This document shows, piece after piece, positions 9,884 through 18,377 of a stretch of DNA of 64,000 bases. The notes beneath the pieces are model-generated. The model did not search any database and was not told the DNA's origin. It saw only the letters and a program-made list of their open reading frames with translations. This DNA comes from Spirosoma oryzicola (lineage in GTDB: Bacteria > Bacteroidota > Bacteroidia > Cytophagales > Spirosomataceae): the NCBI RefSeq assembly GCF_021233055.1, contig NZ_CP089538.1, positions 4,170,501 to 4,234,500 of the forward strand, read 5' to 3'. A program made the position numbers and the translations under genes. Each line of letters opens with the position of its first letter. Within the stretch, counting starts at the first letter, position 1.

Positions 9884-9902
9884 GGCGAACCGATGGTTCG
9901 CC
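9884..9902 (-). terminator. Terminator of the 152-residue acidic protein gene
   Basis: GGCGAACC (9884-9891) pairs with GGTTCGCC (9895-9902). On the minus strand it is followed by a run of seven T, which fits termination of the leftward gene ending at 9927. Confidence 0.75.
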
Positions 9903-9926
9903 CTACATTTTCTCGAAAATTAATTC

Positions 9927-10385
9927 CTACGAATTACCAAGCGTCCGGTCTGGTTCATCTTTTTGGGTGACGGGAATTTGACCTTCCAGCGTACTCCGAT
10001 TCCAATCAGCGTCAGCTACTTTTTCAGATTCTGACAAACCAGCCTGATTTATTGGTTGCTGATAGGCCGTCATTGGGTTATTCTCGTCTGTAGATGCATC
10101 ATCGGCATCCGGCGACAGTGGAGGCTGCCCCCATGAAGCGCGCTTTGATTCTTCGATATCAGCATCCGACGGACCATCACCCTCAGTGGACGCCCGTGCT
10201 TCGGCTTCCTGAATATCACCGGGTACATCAGTATCACGGCTCGATGCTACCCGAGATGGCAGATCGTTTTCCAGGTTTTTATCGTTTAATTGAGCCAACT
10301 CTGGAGCAATGCCCATTGTGCTGTGCATTTGTTGGGCAGCATATGACTCTGTACTTTCTTTCCGACTATTGCTACTTACGCTCAT
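9927..10385 (-). CDS. Acidic disordered protein A, unknown function
   Basis: 152 residues, rich in D, E, S, N, Q and P, with no long hydrophobic stretch and no signal peptide. It should be a soluble, intrinsically disordered protein. It lies about 80 bases downstream of a second protein of the same character (10466-10984, same strand), suggesting a related pair. I recognise no domain. Stress or desiccation protection is a guess from composition only. The ORF is supported by length, a good terminator and the reciprocal neighbour. Confidence 0.6.
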   Translation of the reverse strand: MSVSSNSRKESTESYAAQQMHSTMGIAPELAQLNDKNLENDLPSRVASSRDTDVPGDIQEAEARASTEGDGPSDADIEESKRASWGQPPLSPDADDASTDENNPMTAYQQPINQAGLSESEKVADADWNRSTLEGQIPVTQKDEPDRTLGNS

Positions 10386-10465
10386 AACGTTGTTGTTTAT
10401 AAAGTTGATTGTGAATGCTCACATGATGTACGAAAGCATTGTATATTAAGCATTTATCGATCTAC

Positions 10466-10984
10466 TCAGTATTCGGGCTGATTGTTCAGGTCCGTACCCG
10501 TCTGAGCAATATCATCCTCAGAGTTCTCTTCGGAGTTGTCCTCAGTTTCTTCCTGCTCATTGTCGTTCTGCTCTTTGGCCTGCTCCTGCGCTTTGGGAAC
10601 GCCTACCTGATCAGCAGATGCATAATCGTCTGGTCCATGCGTTGTAACGTCAACCATAGCCGTATTCGTCAAGGCTTTATCATTTGCGGCATTACTGGCT
10701 CCTTCGTCCGTTACTTCCATAGTGCTATTATCCATATCACCCATGCGAAGCACACCGTTTTTACCATCCATATCAGTACTGGCAACACCACGGTTGTTGC
10801 GGCCATCCTGGCCACCTCTGATTTGTACGCTATCAAGCCCGTTGGCAGAATCTTCTATTTCATCTCGGTTCCTGTTATCCTGTACACGCATGTCAACGTC
10901 AGCATCGTCAGTACCGAGTGGTCCTTCGGTTCGACCATTAATTTGCGCGTCGTCTCGCTTTACTTCTTTTGAGTCATCTTCCAT
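10466..10984 (-). CDS. Acidic disordered protein B, unknown function
   Basis: 172 residues, very rich in D, E, N and Q, beginning MEDDSKEVKRDDAQ and ending with an EEEEN-type acidic tail, without hydrophobic segments or cysteines. Composition matches the neighbouring 152-residue protein, so the two may be diverged paralogues, although I cannot align them convincingly by eye. The antisense frame is also open for 177 codons but encodes an implausible I/V/F-rich sequence. Role unknown. Confidence 0.55.
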   Translation of the reverse strand: MEDDSKEVKRDDAQINGRTEGPLGTDDADVDMRVQDNRNRDEIEDSANGLDSVQIRGGQDGRNNRGVASTDMDGKNGVLRMGDMDNSTMEVTDEGASNAANDKALTNTAMVDVTTHGPDDYASADQVGVPKAQEQAKEQNDNEQEETEDNSEENSEDDIAQTGTDLNNQPEY

Positions 10985-11410
10985 GGCGTTGAGTGCTTAT
11001 TATAGATAGAATAACTGGCGTTTTTACAAAAAGTTTAAGTCTATTTTGACCAGACATTTCTTTATTCATCCCGATAATCTTCTCAGCCTATCTCAGTACG
11101 AATTGAATTATATCAATAGCAAATAGGGCTTCAGCCGGAGCCATAGTCACCGTCGCCGATTAATAAATACGTAAATTCTAGATCTCTAATAGGCTTATTA
11201 AATCATATGATATATTGGTATAATTATATCGTATCGAGTCATTCTGCCCATCGCACGACAAGCCACCTTTTTATTTATTGGACGGTATGCAAACCTATTC
11301 TTCCTAGGGATTTCCTTTGTATATGGTTTCTAGTCCTTTATGGAAAAGAAAGCGTACAGAGTCTTTGATGAGAAATAATTTAATAGTTGGATAAAGCGTA
11401 ATGCAGAAAA
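10985..11410. other. Gene-free AT-rich stretch
   Basis: About 425 bases without a credible gene. The only notable signal is one copy of the intergenic motif TTGGATAAAGCGTAnTGCA at 11387-11405, directly before a terminator hairpin. Confidence 0.4.
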
Positions 11411-11438
11411 TGGGTCGACATTGTTGACCCATTTTTTT
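11411..11438 (+). terminator. Strong rightward terminator with no obvious gene upstream
   Basis: TGGGTC (11411-11416) pairs with GACCCA (11426-11431), with extra inner pairs, and is followed by a T-run to 11438. No rightward gene precedes it. It may end a small RNA that includes the GGATAAAGCG motif, or act as an insulator after the leftward susD operon. Confidence 0.6.
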
Positions 11439-11453
11439 TGTACAAAAAGAAAA

Positions 11454-11467
11454 GGGGCCATAGCCCC
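11454..11467 (-). terminator. Terminator of the susC-susD operon
   Basis: GGGGC (11454-11458) pairs with GCCCC (11463-11467), and the minus strand continues with TTTTCTTTTT. It lies 29 bases after the susD stop. Confidence 0.7.
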
Positions 11468-11495
11468 CTTCCTAAATTAACGATTCTGAGTACGA

Positions 11496-12980
11496 TTATT
11501 TATCCCACCAAACACGCGAACTCGTTTTATCGCCATTGGTCAATTTACCAATAGCCGCGTTATAAGCTGCCGTGTTGAGCGTAGGCTCCGTGTTTGGATA
11601 GCCATACCGACGTGGTATCTGCTTGCTCTCATTTACTGCGTAGGGTGTAGGTTTCAGATCTGGGTAACCTGTACGACGCCATTCTATCCACGCTTCTGTA
11701 CCATTTGGGTAAAGAGCAATCCAACGCTGATCCCCAATCTTAGCCAAGAAATCGGTTGTAGTTGGGGCTACTTTTGCACTGGTCGTGTAAGCAGCAAACT
11801 TAGTAGCATCATATACACCATATTGTTGCCAAGAAGCCTGAATAGCGGCATTGTACGCCGTCGTTGCATCATCTGTAATCCATCCACGCACGGCCGCTTC
11901 AGCTTTGGCAAACAACATCTGCGATGCTGTGATAATGTAGCCAGGCTGCGTCTTAGCCAGGATTTTTGTACCAGGTGACGAAAACTCATTAGCGCCTGTA
12001 TACTGAATCAACAGGTTACGATTCAGACCATAAGGCAATCCAGCGTAGCTGCCCGATGGCGTTGGTGCAGCGTAAACCGGCAGACGCGGATCACTCAGAT
12101 CTTTCAGCTTATTAACCAGTACATCACTAACTGCGTAGTCATTCCGACCATCAAACAGTGCGTTGTCTGGGTTGCGGAACTGGTTTGCATCCGTAAACTG
12201 CACTAATGCGTTATCGGTGTTGGTGCTAATGTACCCAGCAGCATCCGTATAGGCTGCCGTAAACTCGGTTTTGGCCGTAGTTGGGTCTACCTTAACAATA
12301 CGAAGCGCCATCAGCATCCGCATGGAGTTGGCAAACTTTTTCCATTTGGCGGCACTACCACTGAAGATAATATCACCACTCGCAGTTGTACCGCTGTCAA
12401 ACTGAGCAGATGCTTCTTTTAACTCCTTGAAAAGATCCGCGTATATTGATTGCTGCGAATCATAGGTCACCTGTGTTTCCTGCTTCAGCGCATTGAAGTA
12501 TGGAATATCACCCCAACGGTCCGTTGTTACCCAGAACATGTATGCTTTCAGGATACGAGCGATAGCCAGCTGGTTGTTATTCGAGCCGAACTGGGCAACG
12601 TATGCTTTTGTAGCCGGGTCAGAATTGTAATTAATGATCGTTTGCAGATCCTGCAACGTAACGGCATAATAGCGGCTCCAGTCGGAAAACGTTGTTGAAT
12701 AGAGCGAGTTTTCCGGATACTGCGTCTGCGACCAATACTGCGCGAACAACCGTGGTTCAGGCGCCAAACTTGTTAAACGTCCAGCAACACCGTCAAGCAA
12801 AGCACCCGTTGCGGTTGTAGGTGGAACCCCCGTAATAGCTTCCGTCAGCAGAGCCGACGTAACCGGTGTAGAAGCAGCGTTCGGTGTCACGTTCTCGCTA
12901 CCAAAATCACTGCAACTGGTCATGAAACCCAGGCATGTAAGTAAACTGAGTGCCAGAACTTTATTTTTTATCGTTGTCAT
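11496..12980 (-). CDS. SusD/RagB-like outer-membrane lipoprotein
   Basis: 494 residues with a lipoprotein signal (FMTSC, Cys23). Helical TPR-like segments such as RILKAYMFWVTTDRWGDIPYF near 145 and the C-terminal TEAWIEWRRTGYPDLKP with a final SSRVWWDK are typical of the SusD-like_2 group. SusD proteins form a lid on the SusC channel and capture nutrients at the cell surface. The gene follows susC by 51 bases on the same strand, the normal order. No glycoside hydrolase is inside the pair, so the substrate cannot be deduced. Confidence 0.93.
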   Translation of the reverse strand: MTTIKNKVLALSLLTCLGFMTSCSDFGSENVTPNAASTPVTSALLTEAITGVPPTTATGALLDGVAGRLTSLAPEPRLFAQYWSQTQYPENSLYSTTFSDWSRYYAVTLQDLQTIINYNSDPATKAYVAQFGSNNNQLAIARILKAYMFWVTTDRWGDIPYFNALKQETQVTYDSQQSIYADLFKELKEASAQFDSGTTASGDIIFSGSAAKWKKFANSMRMLMALRIVKVDPTTAKTEFTAAYTDAAGYISTNTDNALVQFTDANQFRNPDNALFDGRNDYAVSDVLVNKLKDLSDPRLPVYAAPTPSGSYAGLPYGLNRNLLIQYTGANEFSSPGTKILAKTQPGYIITASQMLFAKAEAAVRGWITDDATTAYNAAIQASWQQYGVYDATKFAAYTTSAKVAPTTTDFLAKIGDQRWIALYPNGTEAWIEWRRTGYPDLKPTPYAVNESKQIPRRYGYPNTEPTLNTAAYNAAIGKLTNGDKTSSRVWWDK

Positions 12981-13031
12981 TTGAAAGCTAATGGCTAGTC
13001 TGCGCTGACCCGTAGGCCAGCGCAGTTTGTT

Positions 13032-16000
13032 TTAGAGACCTAAACGGATATTGAAACCAAGCGAACGGGTACCAGGCTGCTGACCGTTCTCACCAAACCG
13101 TTGCGACAATTCAGACGGATCGATGTTACGGTTCGTTGCGTAAATCAACCAAGGGTTACGAGCTACAACTGCCAGGTTAATGCTTTGCACGAACTTGTTG
13201 GCTTTGATGGGCAGACGGTAACCAATGCTTACTTCACGCAGTTTAACGTAAGAAGCGTCAAATACTGACTGGTCGATAATCGAGTTGTTACCAAACTGGT
13301 GGTAGTAATCGTAAGCGGCAACATACGTATCAACGGCTTCTCCGTTTGCATTTACCCCTTTTACATGCACACCACCACCCTGAGCTACGTCGTCACGAAC
13401 ATTCTTTCCTTTGTCGTTGGTAGCCGCTGTTTCAGCGTACAGACCCGAGTAAGTTCCCCAGAAGTTCGACAACGAGAAATATTTACCACCTTTCTGGTAA
13501 TCGATGCTGAAGGCAAGGGTTAGATCCTTGTAGCGCAGGTTGTTCACGAAACCACCCGTAAACGAAGGCAGAACAGAGCCGAAATACTGGTTCGTAGCAA
13601 ACTGATACGTACCATCTGCATTCACCACAGGCTGACCATCTTTGTAAACGATACCATTACCACGCAACTGCCCCCAACGGTTATTACCACCATTATCAAC
13701 ACCTGTCGAGTGAATGATATACGCAAAGTTAAACGCATCGTTTGTGTTATACGATTGAGCCGTCTGGCCAAACGGCGTAGCCGACGTTGCCTGGATGGAA
13801 TTTACACCCGGCGCCAGGCTGATGATACGTGATGTATTCACGGCAAAGTTCAGCGTCATGTCCCAGTTGAAATCCTTACCAACAACGGGTTTTCCGTCCA
13901 GCTGAAGTTCAATACCATCCCGCTCAATTCGACCAGCGTTAATTACCTTTTGCGTAAAACCACTGACCGACGTTACATCAACGTTCAAGATTTCGTTGAT
14001 CTTGTTCTCGTGATAGTACGTGAACGCTAAGCCAACGCGGCTTTTCAGGAACCGTAAATCAACACCTGCTTCGTAGGCTGACGATAACGATGGAATAATT
14101 CCAGCGTTCGGCAACAAGTTAGGCGTTGTCATCAAGCTGTTGGTACCGTTGTACTTGGCCTGATCGACAGCGTAGTTCAACGAAAGCTGGTACGGGTTCA
14201 AATCGGAACCAACCTGCGCCCAGCTACCCCGCAATTTACCAAACGATAGAAAGGGCAGAGACTCACGAGTAAGTTCAGAGAATACAAAGCTACCGCCCAC
14301 CGATGGGTAGAAATAGGAGTTGTTGTTAGCGGGTAACGCGGAACTCCAGTCATTACGGCCCGTTACTTCCAGATACACCAAACTACGCCATCCCAACGAA
14401 GCCCGTCCATATACACTACGGACCGTTTTGCGATACCGGTTATTGGTTTGCGTAAATGCCTGCAACGAGTTACCAATCGTGAATAGATCAGGTACGAACA
14501 ATCCGCCGTTTGTTGACAGCGTAACCGTCGTAAACGTATTGTCCCGAATATTTCCCCCTACGTTAGCGCTTAAATCAAAATCGCCAAAGCGGTTGTCATA
14601 AGTAGTCAAGAACTCGTAGTTATCTTCCCGGTCAAGCGTCTGACCTGTTTGATAGGTAGCCTTCTGACCCGTTTGAGCACCACTGGTTTCAATAATTGTC
14701 GGCGTTTTGTTCTCATTATTCGAGTTACGCTGATTTCGGCGTAACCAGCCCTGAGCCCGGAAATGGTCGTTGAACTTATAGGTCAAGTTCACATCTCCAA
14801 ACAAACGATCTCGGTTAGCTACGTTGTTGATGTTGTCCTGATAAGAGTACCAGTTGTACCAATAGTTGCCCTTATTGAACGTAGTCGAGTTAAAATTGGT
14901 CGTAGACGTTGGATTTGTATGGTTCCAGCTAGCCAGCGCTCCAATAGGCGTTCTGAGGTCACGTAGCTCCTTGATGATGCCCATGTCCAGATCACGATGG
15001 AACCACTGGTTGAAGGAACCAGCTCCTGAATAGTTACCGTATCCGTCGTTGAAGTCACCCTGTAGACGCTCCGTTGTAAAGTTCAGGTTGACACCTGCTG
15101 TCAAGTGTTGCCCTAAATCGAACGTGCTTGATGCGGTGATGTAGTTACGTCTCAACGCAGTGTTTGGTATCACCCCCGTCTGATCAAGATTCGTATACGA
15201 CAAGCGCAGGTTATAGCCTGTGCCACCACCTCTCAGGCTAATGCTGTTATTAAACGTTCTACCCGTATTGTAGTACTGACGAACGTTGTTGGGCTGAGCC
15301 GTATAGTTCGCTGTCTTGAACGAGTATGGGCTATTAGGATACCACGCGTACCAGGGGATATATTCGCCACCATCAATGCGTGGCCCCCAGGATGCATCAT
15401 CTGAATAATCATGGTACCGCTTTCCGTCAAGTGCCTTCCACTCTACTGGGTTACCCGAAGCCCAGGTGTAGGTACGCCATTCGGGCTCGCCACCGCCACC
15501 GTATTCATTTTGGTATTTCGGGATGATGTTAACCTGCTCAAACGTCGTTGTACTGTTGATGTCAACCCCGATTCCCTTACGATTCAGCCCTTTCTTGGTT
15601 GTAATGACAATAACCCCTGCGTCGCCACGCTGGCCGTACAGTGCCGTTGCGTTCGGTCCTTTAAGAACGGATACATTCTCAATATCATCCGAGTTGATGT
15701 CCAACGATCCAGGTGTACCACTATCGCTTGATAATGGTGTACCATCGATTACATACAATGGGTTTTTATCGACCAATGAAGCCGCTCCGCGAATACGCAC
15801 GACCGCTCCTGATCCAAGCTTTGCACCTGCCTGGCTAAGCACCTGTAAACCTGCCACTTTACCAGCTAACGCATTACCCGCGTCGGGCTGACGAGTAACA
15901 GTCAGGTTTTCGGCATTGACCTGCTGGGTGGCAAACGAAATCGACTTAGCATCCCGCTTAATGCCCAGCGCTGTTACCACCACTTCCTGGAGTTGGGCGG

Positions 16001-16292
16001 CATCAGATACCATACTTACGTTGATAGTAGACTGATTGCCTACTTTAACCTCTTGTGTGATGAAGCCGATGAAGCTGAAAACCAGCGTCGACCCCGCTGG
16101 TGCATTGAGTTGATAATCACCGCTTGCGTTTGTGCTGGTTCCGCGCGATGTTCCTTTGATGGCAACGTTTACACCAGGTAGCTGAGAGCCATCTTCTGTT
16201 GACGTAACCTTACCGGTGACAGCTATGTCCTGAGCCAGCAACGGTAAACTGAGAAAGCACAGCATGAGCTGTGCAATTAGAAGTTTTCTCAT
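13032..16292 (-). CDS. SusC/RagA-like TonB-dependent outer-membrane transporter
   Basis: 1086 residues. Order of parts: signal peptide to about residue 20 (LLAQ), a carboxypeptidase-regulatory-like domain (VTGKVTSTEDGSQLPGVNVAIKGT), a TonB-box region around LQEVVVTALGIKRD, the plug domain (VRIRGAASLVDKNPLYVIDG), then a long beta-barrel ending QQPGTRSLGFNIRLGL. It imports a large nutrient with its SusD partner, powered by TonB. There is no N-terminal STN domain, so no evidence of anti-sigma signalling. About 500 bases of AT-rich DNA upstream probably hold the promoter. Confidence 0.95.
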   Translation of the reverse strand: MRKLLIAQLMLCFLSLPLLAQDIAVTGKVTSTEDGSQLPGVNVAIKGTSRGTSTNASGDYQLNAPAGSTLVFSFIGFITQEVKVGNQSTINVSMVSDAAQLQEVVVTALGIKRDAKSISFATQQVNAENLTVTRQPDAGNALAGKVAGLQVLSQAGAKLGSGAVVRIRGAASLVDKNPLYVIDGTPLSSDSGTPGSLDINSDDIENVSVLKGPNATALYGQRGDAGVIVITTKKGLNRKGIGVDINSTTTFEQVNIIPKYQNEYGGGGEPEWRTYTWASGNPVEWKALDGKRYHDYSDDASWGPRIDGGEYIPWYAWYPNSPYSFKTANYTAQPNNVRQYYNTGRTFNNSISLRGGGTGYNLRLSYTNLDQTGVIPNTALRRNYITASSTFDLGQHLTAGVNLNFTTERLQGDFNDGYGNYSGAGSFNQWFHRDLDMGIIKELRDLRTPIGALASWNHTNPTSTTNFNSTTFNKGNYWYNWYSYQDNINNVANRDRLFGDVNLTYKFNDHFRAQGWLRRNQRNSNNENKTPTIIETSGAQTGQKATYQTGQTLDREDNYEFLTTYDNRFGDFDLSANVGGNIRDNTFTTVTLSTNGGLFVPDLFTIGNSLQAFTQTNNRYRKTVRSVYGRASLGWRSLVYLEVTGRNDWSSALPANNNSYFYPSVGGSFVFSELTRESLPFLSFGKLRGSWAQVGSDLNPYQLSLNYAVDQAKYNGTNSLMTTPNLLPNAGIIPSLSSAYEAGVDLRFLKSRVGLAFTYYHENKINEILNVDVTSVSGFTQKVINAGRIERDGIELQLDGKPVVGKDFNWDMTLNFAVNTSRIISLAPGVNSIQATSATPFGQTAQSYNTNDAFNFAYIIHSTGVDNGGNNRWGQLRGNGIVYKDGQPVVNADGTYQFATNQYFGSVLPSFTGGFVNNLRYKDLTLAFSIDYQKGGKYFSLSNFWGTYSGLYAETAATNDKGKNVRDDVAQGGGVHVKGVNANGEAVDTYVAAYDYYHQFGNNSIIDQSVFDASYVKLREVSIGYRLPIKANKFVQSINLAVVARNPWLIYATNRNIDPSELSQRFGENGQQPGTRSLGFNIRLGL

Positions 16293-16718
16293 AAAGTGAA
16301 ATAGTCTAGGTTAATATTGGGTTTACACAGAAACCCGTATCAAAATTGTACAAAAATTATCACACAACAAAATTTTGCGCTGCATTTATTCCACAGAATA
16401 AAATCTATGGCATAACTGATTCTTTACTACATTTCTTCATTGATTTGCTAATATTCTGATAATCAATTCTTAATATTTACATTAAAAAGAGATTAAAAAT
16501 AAGGATCTCAGTAACCATTTGTAGTACAATAAATAATTCTGATATTTAAATGCTATTAATTCTTTCGCCTTTTGTTTATCCTGATTCCTGACGGAAATTG
16601 GATTAGTTATATTTACCTAGTAAACTATAGGAAGTATGTACTAGCTACTATTGACAGCAATAGTCGACTACTTTATTAATCGGCGACGAAGTGTTTTCTA
16701 TAAGCGTATGATAAAGAA
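16293..16718. promoter_or_regulatory. Long AT-rich upstream region of susC
   Basis: Roughly 425 bases without a credible ORF, strongly AT-rich, between susC and the GH130 terminator. It must carry the susC promoter, but I find no exact TAnnTTTG box on the minus strand. Confidence 0.4.
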
Positions 16719-16719
16719 A

Positions 16720-16763
16720 AAGTGCCCTGGCAACAACCAATTTTAGTTATTGCCAGGGCACTT
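16720..16763 (-). terminator. Terminator of the GT4-GH130 gene pair
   Basis: AAGTGCCCTGGCAA (16720-16733) pairs over 14 bases with TTGCCAGGGCACTT (16750-16763). On the minus strand it is followed by TTTCTTTATC, fitting the end of the leftward transcript. Confidence 0.8.
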
Positions 16764-16790
16764 CTTGTGAATGCGTACTTTACAGTCGTT

Positions 16791-18284
16791 CTAGGAAACA
16801 GCTTCCTGCGAATTTGCTAGTTGCGGGGTAGCCGACCCAACCAATTCAGCCAATAATTCGTCGACGTTGACCGTAGCAAAGCTACTTGCATAATCAGACA
16901 TGGCGTATGGAATGATTAATTCACGTCCGTTGATAAGCCCTCCGCAGCTATAGACTACGTTTGGCACATACCCTTCTCGTTCGTTTTCGTCGGGACTTAA
17001 TATAGGCTCGCTGGTCCGACCAATGACTTTGCTAGGATCGTTAAGGTCAAGCAGAAAAGCGCCTACGGCATACTTTCGCATTGGCCCAACGCCGTGACTA
17101 AGTACCAACCATCCGGCTTCGGTTTCAATTGGCGATCCGCAGTTACCCAACTGAACGTACTCCCAATTGTATGTCGGTTTTAAGATCAGCTCTTTTGTCT
17201 GCCAAAAATACAGGTCGTCGGAATACATCAGATAGATGTTCTCGCCATCCTGCCGGGAAATCATGGCGTACTTCCCTCCTATCTTACGAGGGAATAAAGC
17301 CATCCCCTTGTTTGACACCTCCGCTCCGTTTAACGTGCTGATGCTAAAATGGGTGAAGTCTTTGGTTTCCAGCAATTGAGGGAAAGTCACTCGTCCATTG
17401 TAAGCGGTATAAGTAGCGTAGTACGTTACTTCACCATCATCGTCTGTAAACCGGACGAAACGAGCATCTTCAATCCCATTGGTTTCGTTGGGTGAAGTAG
17501 GGAAGATACAGCGCTCATCCAAACTCTGATCTTCCTCAAAATGAATTTCGTAGTTCGATTTCGCCAGAGCCAGCAAACCACTGGCAATGGTTTCATACTC
17601 GGCGTTGTAGCGATACTGGGCCGTAACCCGCTTCACCTGGCTTTCGAGTTCAGAAAGACTAAACTCGTCACCAAGCCCTGCCATCATTTTTTCCTGAATA
17701 CTATTTTCGAGTCGTAACTCATATAGCTTTCGTTCGAACTGGGCGCGGTTGAACCGGTGGTTGGATACAATTTCGGGCGACGTAACATACCGGGAAGGTT
17801 TGCGTAACACAATTTTACCTTCCTCGTCAATGTAACCCATTCGAAAGGATATTGACGAGACATGCCCTTCCCCGGTTGCCCGAAGACTTAGTATAAATCG
17901 CTTATAACCAGGTGGTACATTACTTTGATCCGGGTGCCAGATCATGGATGGGTTAAACAAAGCCGCTGATTCCAGCGAATACTCCATCGTGAAGTAAGCG
18001 CCCAACAGTAGTTTGCGCTCAAGAGTCAATGGCTCATCGGTCAGCAACTGGGGCTTGATCTGTTCGAACCGCTGCAATAAAAAACGTTCCAGTTTGTAAT
18101 GCCGTCCGCCAAATTCCCGGATTACTTCGTCCAGTTTTTGGGCGGCTTCGTCATCGGTCATACTGCCTACGCGGGCGATAATTTTTAAGGTGCGGGTCGT
18201 GCTGCCCAAATCGAACGCGCGAAACAAAACACGGGTAGGATCGGGACGAAGCACAATGCCGGTACGGGTGGCTTTTATACTCAT
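16791..18284 (-). CDS. Glycoside hydrolase family 130 protein (mannoside phosphorylase-like)
   Basis: 497 residues from the MSIKATRTG start; the longer frame adds eight unlikely residues. GH130 enzymes phosphorolyse or hydrolyse beta-mannosides with a five-bladed propeller. Typical stretches are NGIEDARFVRF, RKIGGKYAMISRQDG, LGNCGSPIETEAGWLVLSHGVG and the C-terminal SCGGLINGRELIIPYAMSDYASSFATV. There is no signal peptide, so it acts in the cytoplasm. The neighbour upstream is a GT4 glycosyltransferase, suggesting joint work on a mannose-containing oligosaccharide. Exact linkage unknown. Confidence 0.88.
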   Translation of the reverse strand: MSIKATRTGIVLRPDPTRVLFRAFDLGSTTRTLKIIARVGSMTDDEAAQKLDEVIREFGGRHYKLERFLLQRFEQIKPQLLTDEPLTLERKLLLGAYFTMEYSLESAALFNPSMIWHPDQSNVPPGYKRFILSLRATGEGHVSSISFRMGYIDEEGKIVLRKPSRYVTSPEIVSNHRFNRAQFERKLYELRLENSIQEKMMAGLGDEFSLSELESQVKRVTAQYRYNAEYETIASGLLALAKSNYEIHFEEDQSLDERCIFPTSPNETNGIEDARFVRFTDDDGEVTYYATYTAYNGRVTFPQLLETKDFTHFSISTLNGAEVSNKGMALFPRKIGGKYAMISRQDGENIYLMYSDDLYFWQTKELILKPTYNWEYVQLGNCGSPIETEAGWLVLSHGVGPMRKYAVGAFLLDLNDPSKVIGRTSEPILSPDENEREGYVPNVVYSCGGLINGRELIIPYAMSDYASSFATVNVDELLAELVGSATPQLANSQEAVS

Positions 18285-18377
18285 GTATTTTAAGTTACTG
18301 AATAGCAAAATCGTTGAACAACTGAATTTAGGCTATTTTGCTTAAATCCAATTATTCAACGATCTAATTAATCAATA

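Noticed and set aside
10439..10972. Rightward 177-codon frame opposite the acidic protein B gene
   Set aside because: Composition is an implausible mix of I, V, F and H with no domain. The leftward frame has protein-like acidic composition and a consistent neighbour.
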